Part shown: positions 44,813-56,784 of the stretch, piece after piece
How positions within the stretch are numbered: position 1 is the first letter of the stretch
Layout: the number at the start of each line of letters is the position of its first letter
DNA from: Cyathus striatus
Taxonomy: Eukaryota > Basidiomycota > Agaricomycetes > Agaricales > Nidulariaceae
Assembly: GCA_025738555.1 (NCBI GenBank)
Contig: JAOVFP010000014.1
Span: 1,984,001 to 2,048,000, forward strand
Direction of reading: 5' to 3'
DNA: 64,000 nt
Notes under the pieces: model-generated
Databases searched by the model: none
Told to the model about the DNA's origin: nothing
The model's input: only the letters and a program-made list of their open reading frames with translations
Translations under genes and position numbers: made by a program

Positions 44813-45701
44813 TGTGACGGAAATTCAGATACTTAAAAGCTATAAACATACAAAGTTTCTATCTACAGAACATAGAAAAGCGAAGTATGTAAGAAACAAT
44901 TATAGCTAGGAGCACTACATCATCAAGAAACAAAAAGATAAGAAGCTACAACTAGAATATAGAAGTAGAAAGCAGAAAAAGCGAAAAGGGATTTATGAAC
45001 TTGCTGACTTGACTGAAACAGCACCAAGTCCAAATTTCGAAATTGCAGACTTGGCAGAGTGACGAGGACGACACTAATTTGTTAGTGACGGGGAGGGGGA
45101 CTTGGACAAGTAAAAACCAGACGTAACACATACCCATGACCTAGAAGAGTTAGAGAATGAGAAAATTTTTCGATTTAAAAGAAGTCAAATTGGACTCAAT
45201 AAAACTTGATTCATGATAGAAGATAAACACAAGTATGACCTGAATGTGAAGCAGGGAGGCACTGGTAGATGTCATGAGGAAAGCTGAATAAAGATCTCAA
45301 AGTTAGCAACAAAAACAGAGAGAGAAAGAAAGAATAAAAAATACCTTGAAAATCCGAAAATCAGACAAGGTGCAAGAACGATAGTGTCATATGCACATCG
45401 ACTCTATAAAGTCGAAAGGTCAAGGCCGAAAAACAAGGTCTTGAATATGATAAATTAAGAAAGAAACAAAGAAAAAGAACTCACCATGATTTGCATAAAT
45501 TCAAGGGGTGCAATTCCCCAGGAACAGTGACAATATGCAGAGAAATTAAATATGCAGCTCGTCGAAAAAGTACCGCGTGAGATACTGGATCTTGAAACCA
45601 GTGGAACAAAGACCAGGAAGAGAAGGGGTCATCCAGATGTGAAATCGAAATCCACAGGAACTCGTATGACTGAGGACAGTCATTTGTTAGTGATGGGGAG
45701 A
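44813..45701 (+). other. Ty3 3' untranslated region with polypurine tracts
   Basis: Purine-rich. GTTAGTGATGGGGAGA ends directly before the 3' LTR at 45702 and is the likely plus-strand primer tract. A similar GTTAGTGACGGGGAGGGGG occurs at about 45080-45100, 600 bp upstream. No gene. Confidence 0.65.
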
Positions 45702-46823
45702 TGATACGCATGTAAAAAGATAACAACGTACCGTAAAATTAAAATTCTTCAAATCTCGATTTCGAGATTCCAGTACAGAGCGTGTCGAGTGCGGAAACAA
45801 CAGGGAGGGGCTGAGTTCCCGCGCCGCCTCCCATAATTAAACAAGGGATTAAAACATAATAAAACCTATTAAAACACATACTCCGCCTCAGTACTGGTTT
45901 TAAACCTTTAAACCAACAATAAAATAAATATTACTTTACCTTTAAAAACACGACGTTGCATTCTTTACACGAGTACCAAGAAACCTAGAACTAAGAAACC
46001 TGATAATGACAAAGTCAGCACGAGATACAATGGGTGGAGATAGACAAAACACGGACTTACTAAATCCCTGAGACCCTGAATCCCTGAGACGACGAGACAA
46101 GCGAGACAGAGAGAGAGAGAGCGCGAGAAAGGGGGAAAGGAAGCAAGAAAGGAAAGAGAACGAGTACCCCAACAGTCAGGAGTTCACGCGGGAACGGAAA
46201 ACCGACCCGTTAGACCGATGTAAATGAAATTGATGCGAGCAGCTGCCGCTGCCGCATCGGCTGATTACCCGATTAGGAAGGTAACCGATGGGACGCTCAA
46301 ACGAGCGCGCGTTGCAGAAAGGGAGCGCGCTGCACTATGTGCACGATTGGCTGACCGCTGCCTGGGCGCTGACAACGCGTTACCTTAAACATGGACCGGG
46401 GAAATGTCCGGAAAATATATCACATTGTATTACTGCGCGATTTGTAATTAAGTAGCTAGAAAATGTATATAGATGAGCGAGGAGGGAATGAAACGGCAGG
46501 AACTGCCAGGCATTCTTCCCTCCCATAAACAGGGTGTGTAAAGACAAGAATCAGATATAGTTACGAGACGTTTTGATACCAAGAAATACGTACCGCGATA
46601 CCGAATTAAAATCTGAACTTGACTTTGAATACTTTGACGCGAGAACGAAAATAGCCTAAGTTTAACTTGTCTATTTTTAACTTGATCTAAATTTGGACTT
46701 GAACACAATTGCGCCCCTCGAACTTACTGACTTTGCACCTTGGGATTTAAAGTTGATTATTATATTTGGGATTTACATTCTAAGTATTTAATAAACTAAC
46801 TACTCTCGTCGCGTGACTCAACA
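45702..46823 (+). repeat. 3' LTR
   Basis: Begins TGATACGCATG and ends GACTCAACA, essentially identical to 36698-37818. Confidence 0.95.
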
Positions 46824-46827
46824 GGTT

Positions 46828-47584
46828 GGAAACTTCATTCACTACCATCGTGACTGAAGACAATTTGTCTGTCTTAAATGTCTCTTGGCACCACGCTGAC
46901 ACCTCTGGTGGGCCTTGGAATGTTCTTGTGCATCCTCCCGAGAGCCTCGTCACTCACTGCACTGATAGGAACACCGGGACAGGCAGTACGATGGTACATG
47001 ACATGCCTTTTCCTTTCAAGCATTGACATCAACTCACATTATAATGTTAATAGATATTGCTACCCCCCACCACCAACGGAGCTCCCATACTTTAGCGCAA
47101 ATCCACTACCAGCTGCCACCCCATCTCTAGCATCTCTTGCTTCATGTCTCATCCCCAGCCAGAAAGCTAACCAAATCTGCTTCCCCACCCATGCACGAGC
47201 CCGGCCTTGTTATTATGCCAGGGAGAATCTTGATAAGGAGTAGGTGGCATTTGAGAGGGCATCAGGATAGGGATGACCCAGGGGACGTGGCGAGCGTACA
47301 GGATGAATCCGAAGGAGACCTTGAGGAACAAGGCACAAATGAGGACCTATCTCAGCACCTCTCCTTCACAATCTATTCCCCACCCCAGATGGGATGTCCA
47401 TTTCCAACCAGCCATCGTCTTACACCCGCTCCTGCCTCCACCATCCAACGTTTTGCATCTTGTTAAAACATACTTGAAGCTGTTTTGTCACTCACGCCTG
47501 AGCATGGTGTTGCTCTTGTGCTGAGGAGTAGGTGACGCCTGAAGAGGACATCGGGATAGGGATGGCATGGGGATGGGGCGAACA
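46828..47584 (+). repeat. R repeat after the Ty3 insertion
   Basis: Continues the R family: CTCTTGGCACCACGCTGACACC, CCTTGGAATGTTCTTGTGC, GTCCATTTCCAACCAGCC. A second partial unit, near 47540, is the target of the Plavaka insertion. Confidence 0.65.
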
Positions 47585-47798
47585 TACATCAGCAAGTTGT
47601 CACCCAACTTTGCGGAACTTTGTCGGCTTTATAAAGCCAAGAAAGTTCGGTAAAGTTCGGTAAAGTCGCAAAGTTGCAAAGTCAGAAAGCTATGTCCTTT
47701 AGCCCGATAAGTCCCTCTATGTCACACACCAGTCACAGGCACATGATGAATAAGATAATTTTTAAGTGAATTTATTAAATGAATAACATAATAAAAAT

Positions 47799-48945
47799 TT
47801 ACTCGTCATCGGAGTCCTCGGTGGTAGAACCAGAATGAGAGGGGATAGGACTACTGGATACATACAACATTCTACGACTTCCACATGAACCGACAAGTAC
47901 AGCGAGTGGTTCCGGTTCCACATCTGACTCATCACCCTTCTCAACGATGTTACACAAGTCTGACAACTCCTTCCAGCGCCGCTCAGAAAGCTTCCTCGAA
48001 CTCATCATATACTCCGTGACCATGGTCTCAATCTTTTCGTTGCTGAAGTAGTCAGGTGTCTTGTACTCTCCTGTGAGATAGCTTCGGAAAGCATGCTCTA
48101 TCTGTAAAAACACATACTTAATATTTGCCAAAGACTCAAGGGATGGAGACGAGTGGAAGTGAGAACGTACACCAGCAGCTGCCATTGCGACCAAGCCTTT
48201 AGGATATTCACGTGGCTTGATCACACGCGCTATAATCATAGTCTTCCAAAAGGGTGAAATAGTGTCGATGATGAACTGTGATGCAAAGAGCTTGTGTCCT
48301 CTCTAAGAGAACATAAGTGCGCATCTAAGGTTAGCAGACATTATAAAACACACTTTATAGGTTATATCCTTCACATTGCCCGTACAGCCTTGAGGTACAG
48401 GAGCTCTATAGAATGCCAGCCCATTATTCTGTAGTGCCCAGAGCGTGTACTTTCGGATTGCATTCTTGTTTCCTGCGAATTCAGGCTGTTCGAAGTATTT
48501 CTCAATAACCTTAAGTGCTGTCGATCCAATGCTGGAACGACAGAACTGTATGCGATTATAGGCCTAAAGGACAATATTAGCAAGTGGAAGAACAAAGTGC
48601 AAGACCTGTAGAACTTACTTGCTGATAGATAACACAACCGCTTTCTTTCACTTGGTACCCACTATCTGAAACCACAGCATCAACGATCTCTTGAACAGTG
48701 GATACGAGGAGGGGGCCTTTCATAGAGAGTGTACATGGCGTATCGGAAGTGTAAAAGGCCCATTCAATCAAAGCGCGAGTGATTTTCCAGTGCATTCGAA
48801 TGAACATTGGCAGGGCCTTCGCATCGTCACTGGCAACAGAGGAGCCAGAGTCTTCCCTCTTCACAATAGGGGTGGTAGGTGCTAACGGACTCTTTCCTGG
48901 CACATGGGGGGCAGTGAGCTGGCAATAAATTATGAAATGATACAC
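47799..48945 (-). CDS. DUF6532-type protein, companion gene of the Plavaka element
   Basis: Exons on the minus strand: 48945-48619, 48563-48354, 48302-48171 and 48101-47799, with introns of 55, 51 and 69 nt carrying GTAAGT/GTGTGT/GTACGT donors and AG acceptors. The frame stays open, giving about 320 residues. The start is uncertain: ATG 48945 follows an acceptor-like TTGCCAG, and an upstream exon near 49000 is possible. The segments FIRMHWKITRALIEW, KVIEKYFEQPEF and AFRSYLTGEYKTPDYFS fit the DUF6532 family common in mushrooms, function unknown. The tail is Ser/Asp-rich. It shares a promoter region with the transposase. It may assist transposition or be a captured host gene. Confidence 0.6.
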
Positions 48946-49183
48946 TTGGAAAGAGACAAGCCCACATACCTTCTTCTTCGGCTTTACCTTTTGGACAACG
49001 GGGTCGAAACAATGGATGGGTTCTCACAGAACACTACCATCTGTCGAAACTCAGCACTCAGCACTCTGCATTCAGTTTCATTAAGTATCAGTATAACTTC
49101 TACTTCACCGCCCCACCCCCCTTTGCACCTCTTGCACCAGTATCATCACACTGCTGTATTCCTACCGAATCTTTGTGCAATCG
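48946..49183. promoter_or_regulatory. Shared promoter region between the two Plavaka genes
   Basis: About 240 bp between the outward-reading genes, pyrimidine-rich near 49090-49140. No TATA box is obvious. Confidence 0.4.
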
Positions 49184-52100
49184 ATGCCACTTCCCTCACA
49201 TCCTTCTCGTTTAACTTGCAATGCTTGTCAGTTCAAAGCAAAGAGCCTTGGAGGACTCAAGCAGCATGAATATACTCATAGAGTGCCAACACCACCGCCT
49301 GATGTGAATAATGAAGAGGACTATACGCATTATACATATGTATGCCACAGGGTAATTACAGGTGCGATGCGTCCATCACATTCCATTTATTTGTGGAACT
49401 TAACCATTTCTTAGGACGGCCTGTCGATGCTGAGGGAATTGATCTTCCTGAACATGCGCCACCAGCTTCAAATGATGATGCTGGAAAACCCAACTCCTGG
49501 ACCCCATTTCGAGACCGGGTATCTTTCAGTTTCGCAAACTATCACTTTACCAAACTTCAGTCTTCAGAATCAGAGGTCAATGAAGCTCTCGATAACTGGG
49601 CAGCTCAGGTCCTTCGCCCCAGTGACCATCCCGAGACCAGAGCAGACATTCAGGAGCAATATGGACCACCCTGGCGAGATGCAGAAGATCTCTATGCGAC
49701 AATTGATTCTATTCAGCATGGATCCTGCCCATGGAAGTCTTATGATATTCGTTACAATGGCCCAAAGCCAGACACCAATGTTCCATCATGGATGACTGCA
49801 ACATACCAGCTTTGTACCCGTGATGCTCGTGACTTGCTACATGAGCAATTTTCCGAATCGTCGTTTAAGGACACTACTCATTATACGCCCTACATGCAGT
49901 TTGCAGATGGGAAACGAGTCCGATCCAATTTGATGTCTGGTGATTGGGCCTGGAAGCAAGCTGTACGTCATCATCTTTCTAATACTATCCGATGATGCAA
50001 CTCCTACTTACAAGTCTCCACAGAATAAGATGTCAGAGCTCCCAGGAAGTCAGGGCGCAATCTTTATTCCGGTAATTGCAGGAAGTGACAAAACGACTGT
50101 CTCTGTAGCTACGGGCCATCAAGAATACCACCCCGTATATATGTCTCCTGGTAACTTCACCAATAGTGCTCGTCGTGCCCATGGGAATGCAGTTCTTCCA
50201 GTGGCATTTCCCCCTATTCCGAAGAGTAGGTAATGGTTATGTTCTCACTGTCAAACATCTAACATATTGCTTTACTTACAGCGAGCAAACGGCAGCAGAA
50301 GACAAAGGTATTCAAGACGTTCGTTCGACAGTTATACCATGCATGCCTCGCAAAGGTGTTTTCCCCATTACAGCCTGGGATGACGACTCCTGAAATTCTT
50401 CGCTGTCCAGATGGCCATCTCCGCCGTGCATTTTATGGACTTGGGCCATATATAGCGGACTACCCGGAACAAGTTTGGCTTAGCGGGATTGTACAGAATT
50501 GGTGCCCCAAGTTTGTGCACATCTTTTCATGCTGTCACCTTTTCATGTAATCTGCTGCAGGTGTGATGCGCATCCAGACTTCTTAGACTGTCCAGAAGCA
50601 TCTCCCCGTTCACACCGTGACACTAGTGTTCTCGCTACCTGCTTTGATCCTGGAACTTTGTGGAAAGACCATGGAATGCGAAGTGATCTAGTAGTAAGTT
50701 GTTCATGCGGTTCTGCTTATAATGACTACTAACATTACCGAAATAGCTTTTTACAACCCACTTCCCTTGAGCCGACATCCATGAGCTGCTGTCACCCGAT
50801 CTTCTTCATCAAGTTGTTAAGGGAGTCTTTAAAGACCATCTCGTTGAATGGGTTCTCCTATACCTGGTGAATGAGCATGGTGAGAAGCGGTCACTGGAGA
50901 TTATGGAAGATATTGATCATCGGTTCGTATATGATACCCTTCTCATTAATCTCTTTTTCATTTTGTTCGTAGAGTCTCTGCTGTTCCACCATTTCCTGAG
51001 CTGCGACGATTTCCTGATGGGTGAGACTTTAGCCAGTGGACAGGGGATGATTCAAAGGCACTGATGAAGGTATGTCTGTTTATATCTAAGGATATCATAA
51101 CAGACTTTCTAACTGATATGTATCAGGTTTATCTTACGGCCTTGGTTGGATATGTCCCGGAACGCATGATACAATGCCTCGCAGCATTCTTGGATTTTTG
51201 CTACATTGCTCGTCGTAACTCCTTTACTCCAGATGATCTGCATGAGCTAGAAGATGCTCTTGCCTGCTTCCATGAGCATCGTCAGGTCTTCGTTGAAACG
51301 GGAGCACACGCCGGCCTTTCAGATCTTTCTCTACCTTGCCAACACTCTCTTGTTCATTACGTTAACTCTATATGCCTATTTGGGTCACCAAACGGCCTAT
51401 GCTCCTCGATCACTGAGTCGAAACACATAAAGGCCGTAAAGGAATCATGGCGTCGTTCCAATCGGTGCAATGCACTCATTCAGATGCTCCGGACCATTTC
51501 GAGGCTTGATAAGCTATCAAAACTTTCAAGCGAATTTGATAAGAAAGGGATGCTTGAGGGAAGCTCATATTCATATATGGTAATGATTCACGATGGCGGG
51601 TCACCAGAGCCAAGGGATCTTAGAGACAGCGATTCTGAGGATGGTGATGGGGAGCTTGGGCCATCTTCTGCTCCAAAGGCGGTGGCATCTGTCAAGCTTG
51701 CAAGGAGGCCACGTATGTCCATTCTCTTTCTCCCCACCACACTCAACTTATGTGATATAACTTCAACAGAACCTATGGCGATGTATCCGCGTGATCTCAT
51801 TAGCCTTGCCGCCACCATTCGTCAACCTCGATTCCCAGAAGCACTGAAGCGCTTTTTATGGCAGGAGACCTATCCTGATTTGGATATACCAGTAGAAGAC
51901 GTACCAGCTGAAGAGCTGCCAGGATTTAATGGTCGAATTCATGTTTATCACTCTGCGGTTGCAACGTTTTATGCCCCCAGTGATCTTGGTGGTGCAGGGG
52001 GGATGCAGAATGAGCGGATCCGTTCCCATCCTTGGTGGGGTCAAGATCATTACCCTCGCCGCGACACAGTCTTCGTGGCACTGGATCATGATGGGGAAGG

Positions 52101-52446
52101 TATGCGCTCAATGGTTATAGCACGGGTCCTTCTTTTCTTCTCCTTTGCCTTTGAAGATAAGAGCTATAGCTGCGCGCTGGTAAACTGGTTTCAGCGCATT
52201 AGCGCCAGTCCTGATCCTGTCACGGGCCTCTGGCAGGTAAGGCCAGAGTACGATGCTCCGGGACGGCTGGCGCTTGCAGTAATTCATGTGGACTCAATAA
52301 TTCGTAGTTCACATCTTCTGCCTGTATTCAGGCCAGACCCATTGCCAGAAAGTTATCACTTCTCACTCGCATTAGATGTCTTCCGGTCCTATTTTGTCAA
52401 TAAATACGTAGATCACCATTCACATAGTTTATTACACAATAAATAA
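49184..52446 (+). pseudogene. Plavaka transposase with two in-frame TGA codons
   Basis: Nine exons can be placed: 49184-49361, 49415-49962, 50024-50225, 50282-50510, 50561-50693, 50747-50922, 50973-51069, 51127-51712 and 51770-52446. The introns are 50-61 nt and all phases agree, for about 941 codons. An N-terminal C2H2 finger (CNACQFKAKSLGGLKQHEYTH) is followed by typical Plavaka blocks: GRPVDAEG, WKSYDIRYNGPKP, MSGDWAWKQA, GSDKTTVSVATG, FYGLGPYIADYPEQV, DIHELLSPDLLHQ and WTGDDSKALMK. TGA at 50768-50770 (THFP*ADIHEL) and 51022-51024 (FPDG*DFSQW) both stand where the family has Arg. Otherwise intact, so the loss is recent. It would cut and join DNA at the CATCAGCAAGTTG ends. Confidence 0.85.
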
Positions 52447-52556
52447 ATAAATAAATAAAAATAATTTTAATAATATTGTTATCGTGTCACGCTCGCGCTA
52501 GCCGACAGAAATCAAAGTTGCAAAGTTCTAAAGTTGATCGCCAACTTGCTGATGTA

Positions 52557-53240
52557 CAGAATGAATCAGATGGAGACCTTGATGGATGAGGAGCAAACGG
52601 GGTCTTATCTCAGCACCCCTCCTTCAGTCTACTACCCACCCCCGACGGAGTGTCCATTTCCAGCCAGCTACCATCTGCTACCTGCTCCAGCCTGCACCAT
52701 CCAATGTTTTGCGTCTCTGCACTCGAAGCTGTTTTCCCGCCCACGCCAGGGCACGGTGTGCTGTTGTGCTGCTGAGAATAGCGATGAGATGTTCATTACA
52801 CTTGGGGAGTAAGGCCGGATGAAGAAGAACACGTAGGGGACGAGGCGGACGTGGGGGATGAGGTCAGAGGATGAAGGGGGGTGTAATGGATGATATGAAC
52901 GTTGTTCCTCTCCTAGCAGCTGTCATCCTGCGCTTTCATGTCGACCATCCCACCTACTTTCCTTCACACCCGCTCGCGTATGGTTGGCCGCTACAGTGCT
53001 ACTCGACAACCTCATGCCTTAACCACATCTCAGTGTTCGAGGAGAAGGGTTATTTCTCATCGTTGCCATCACTATCTCTCCTTCTCGTCACACATGCGAA
53101 TATGGCGTGCCGTTACAACGGTACTCGACGACCTCTCGCCTGAACCACATCCTACTGTTTCGCAAAGTCAGATATCCTATCATCGATTTTATATTTACTG
53201 AGATGGGGCTTGCAAGGTGTGGTTAATCGCTCCGAGTTCA
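52557..53240 (+). repeat. R repeat after the Plavaka insertion
   Basis: Continues GAATCAGATGGAGACCTTG, GTCCATTTCCAGCCAGCTACC, ATGTTTTGCGTCTCTGCACTCG. It then has the CCTCTCCTAGCAGCTGTC block also seen inverted at about 1720-1745. Confidence 0.65.
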
Positions 53241-54177
53241 TTGAGGGTTAATCGCAGATATTGACAATGATAGCGCAAACTGTCATACTTGTGTTTGTAT
53301 ATCGTGACATTGCAGGTTATTATGTCGGCACTGATTCATCAACTATGTATCTGATTCTCGCCCAAGTTCAGGTAAGCAGTCTTATTGTACTATAGTTTTC
53401 AATGTTAATCCGAAATTAACTACATCGAGTAGGTTCTTGCACCCATGCTTGTAATCTATTGGGTGATACAAGGAAAGGCTTGGTCGAGAAATACCTTTGC
53501 GCAAATTACGAAGTCCCATTCTAATACTATTAGGATGGAAACTGCATGATTTTGTAGAACCCATACTTACTCCGGGTGCCGTTATGCCATGCACCACTGC
53601 TATGTAATGGGATAGGGTGTGCATATTACTCTGTCCATTAAGTTAGGTACACAGTTAATATGGATAACTTGCTTTTGAAGTTGATGAAATAAACGCCCAA
53701 TGCGCGCTACTAAGTTAGTAACTTAGTTTCAGTTTCTCATGGTCAAAGCTCGCATGTTCAGAGGTCAACTTGCACATCTTACATGATTCGTGAAGATTTC
53801 ATAGTCAGCCTATGGACAACTGAAACGAGTCACGTATCAGTCATATCCCAAATGGTCCTTCATCGTTTATTATACTGACGCTACTTATGTCGAACTGATC
53901 ATTCTACGGATGTGCGTCTTCTTAGTACTTTCCAAAGGCTTGCATGCACGATAAACAGGCGATCAACCCCTACGTCACACTAGCTCCCAGAATCTACTTT
54001 ATATACTAAACAGTTATCCAAAAGCTGTCCTTCTTTAGCCGCACCTCCGCCATATTTTACCCCGATCCAAATCATAGTTTATATCTATGTTGTAAACAAT
54101 ACATGCTGAAAATAAAGACGAATTTTACTTTTTTCTGGATGTAGCACCCCGAAACTTACCTTGGAGAAACCGCTTCA
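53241..54177. other. Unassigned stretch and 3' flank of copy E
   Basis: 53640-54177 resembles the flank found downstream of copies C and F (CCCAGATCCAAATCATAG-like at 54060-54080). No gene recognised. Confidence 0.45.
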
Positions 54178-55457
54178 TTATATGGAACTTTTGGGTGTCC
54201 TTTTCGAATCTTCCAAGTCATTCTCAACTTCTTCGGTAATGTTTATATTAATGCGACGCAGAGGCATACTTCCAATGGTTTGAACTGCCAGGTTATTTGC
54301 ACTCTGTGTCTGCGTTCCTGCCTCCTTGAGTGACTGGAGTTTTACGCGGTGACTGAGTTAAATGTGATACCCTATATGATATATCGAAGCCAATTAGTGT
54401 TTAAATACACAGACATCGTAAACTGCAGACTTACAACTATCGGTGTAACCCATTCAAGTACAACAAATTGATAGTTGCGGAATGCGCAGGCAAAAACCAA
54501 AAGTATAAATTCCGTTATTATCTGTAGAGCAGCAGACTCTATCAAAATCCATATAATAGAGAGTAGTCTTCCTTCGCCAACATAATAATTCGATGAATTT
54601 CGGTGTACAATCCAAATCCGGTAGCTTATGAGTCCAACAGTCATAACACTCAAGATGAAGGCAACCGAGTAGTATGTTGGGATCAAACCATTATACACAA
54701 TAACATCGAATGTCGAGCCACCTTTGGTATGTGCGGCACATATGAGACAGCCAGCAACTATTCACAATTTTAAGCATTTCGAAAGCACGGCAACTTGCGA
54801 GAACATTGTACCTATATTTATTGCAAGTAATATAGTTGGCAAAACAATGATCTTCCAGCTGTAGCTCCATAGCACCCATGTACGATATATCTAACAATTT
54901 GTTTAAAGCATTTCTACAGAGGCAAGAACACTATAAACTCACCGCCGCAGCACTACCAAGGGTTTGTTGAATTCCAAAAAGAATGTTTTTAAGAATCATG
55001 TGCCAAGTTCCGAGGTTTCTAAGATATACAGCTGGTCCTGAAGGACCGTTACGATTATCAACGTAACCATGGAGAAGGCGATAGAAATTAATAGTGAGGT
55101 GACATGTGGCGACAAAAAACAAAATGGTGGAAAAGCCTATCATGACCTTTAAAGCATTTGATCATTAACTTGCTTCCACCTTGATACAGGAATTTAATTA
55201 CCAATGTATGATTATCCTGTTTTCCCCTGTTGTAGGTGGGGCCAAAGTACAAGTAAAGTGTCACTCCAAAAAGACATAAAAAAAGACCTGCATTGCGAGT
55301 TAATGAGGACCTCAAAATTGTAGTGTACCGAATCATTACCATATACCAGTGCCTAAAGTCAAAGAGTTAATGGTTAACTATTGTGCATTTCATGATCGAT
55401 CCTTACCTCAAAGTATTCGGCGATAATGTATGCTTTTTCGAAAGATATTTGACCCAT
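54178..55457 (-). pseudogene. Multi-pass membrane protein gene, damaged copy E
   Basis: ATG 55457, then exons homologous to copy C through GTCACATGTCGCC-region helices to TAA 54178-54180. The C-terminal tail is the long form shared with copy B. Damage: an extra base in the third exon (AATGCTTTAAAGG) shifts the frame before the first long helix, and the exon before YRTWVLW has stops. Helix segments ISYRIWIVHRN, IWILIESAALQIITEFIL remain readable. Non-functional. Confidence 0.7.
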
Positions 55458-56101
55458 AGCTAGGGGGAAGCTTTAATGTTTTCAGAGAGGAACGAACGAC
55501 ACCATACAGGAAATTGCGCCTCGTATTATAGGGATCAGGACACCCATAAACCGCACATCGGATCAGTGGGGCGGTACGAGACAATTTTGCACTACCTCAA
55601 AGTGGGCTAATGTGAGTGGTAATACATCTAAGTTTAGTGCATAATTGGACCGGCTTGTTTATGAAATGCAATGGTTCTTGAAGTGGCTAGTTGTTTTATA
55701 TACATCCCTGTGCAAGCGGCCATGATTCATTGTATAAGTCGATGTACAGAGCCTCTATCCCTAAATACATTCATCTCCCGGGATCCTGAGGCTTGTGGAA
55801 TCCTGAAGTGTATGTGATTTGACTGACAGAGCCAGCTACTTAAGTTCTTACATAACGATATACCTGTCTGTTCGAATGCGTGGTTTAGTTGGACATAGAT
55901 GCGATGACATAATTTACAATTATAATGCGCATGCCCTGCTATTAATAATAATAGTGGGGTCGATTGCGAGGAATAAGAACCATATAATAAGTATCCATGG
56001 GAAGATCGATGAACAGGAAGGCGTGGTATCCTATCAGCGATTAATATTTAATGGGTTAGGACAGTTGTAGACGCGCATTTGAAGTTGATAGGATAAGCGC
56101 T
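55458..56101. other. 5' flank of copy E and R-repeat flank of the next hAT element
   Basis: Copy E promoter (CGTATTATAGGGATC on the minus strand) up to about 55760, then sequence resembling the ATCGATGAA..TGGTATCCTATCA segment also found at about 21240 and 62250. Confidence 0.5.
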
Positions 56102-56122
56102 TAATGTTACCAAGGTGTCGGC

Positions 56123-56677
56123 TGTAGAGCAGGCGTTTCGCCTGCACTACAAAATTCGATATTTTACCGATCTCATTACGTAATCGGCTGATGCGTGCAT
56201 CGACGCATTTGTGCGCGTTCACGCGCGGGCACTCTGGCGCTCTCCCTCATTTCCCTCCAACGCCGACACTCTCTTGCATAGCTCGGACGCCGCAATTACT
56301 CAAGATCATCGATACTGCGTACTACCAAGATCCACAGAATACCGGAATTAGTGTTACCAAAGGCCGTGTTTGTCTCTACTCAAGTTTTATTCTTTAAACT
56401 TTCTTTCTATTCATTGGTATGTTTTCTGTTTCATACCTTACCATTTTCTTTCATAAATCTACGATTTAAACACTCTTAATTTCCGTTTTATTAACCATTC
56501 CTCATTAAGTACACTCTTTATTTTAATTTTCTATAAAATCCCTGTACCTACACATTTGCAATGCAGTTTACATTTTGCCCCCTTCTCGACGCCTTAGAAC
56601 ACCCAGGTTGAACGGATGTTCAACCGACTCGCTTACAATTTCTTTGTTTAGGCCTCAAGCTCTTTGTTTCCTCTACA
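56123..56677 (+). mobile_element. Solo LTR inside the hAT element
   Basis: TGTAGAGCAGGCG .. CTCTACA, 555 bp, flanked by CGGC (56119-56122 and 56678-56681). Removing it restores CCAAGGTGTCGGCTAATTCA, which matches the uninterrupted arm CCAAGGTCTCGGCTAATTGA at about 32639-32660. It shares its first ~25 bp with the LTR at 3442. Confidence 0.75.
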
Positions 56678-56784
56678 CGGCTAATTCACCTTGAGGCAGC
56701 CCGAGGCGATATCGATTTACCCCCGAGACGACCCACCTGTTCTTCCTCGACATATTTCCAATGTAGAACTCAGATGTGAAGACA

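Larger units (their letters stand above)
36698..46823 (+). mobile_element. Ty3/gypsy LTR retrotransposon, nearly complete and young
   Basis: 10.1 kb. LTRs of 1121 and 1122 bp differ at only two places by my reading (one C/T at a CpG, one extra A). GGTT flanks both ends (36694-36697 and 46824-46827). Order: LTR, primer site, Gag, protease, reverse transcriptase, RNase H, integrase, polypurine tract, LTR. Reading frames step by -1 twice. Two in-frame TGA codons (39370 and 42683) interrupt gag and pol. There is no chromodomain at the integrase end. Confidence 0.95.
47587..52554. mobile_element. Plavaka-type DNA transposon, two divergent genes
   Basis: Ends are the inverted repeat CATCAGCAAGTTG (47587-47599 and 52542-52554), followed by arrays of AACTTT/AAAGTTG motifs. 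TA flanks both ends. The related R copy at about 47300 reads GAGCGTACAGGATGAATC, uninterrupted, where this one reads GAACATA[element]TACAGAATGAATC, supporting the boundaries. It contains a transposase (plus) and a DUF6532-type gene (minus) with their 5' ends facing each other near 49.0-49.2 kb. Confidence 0.85.
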
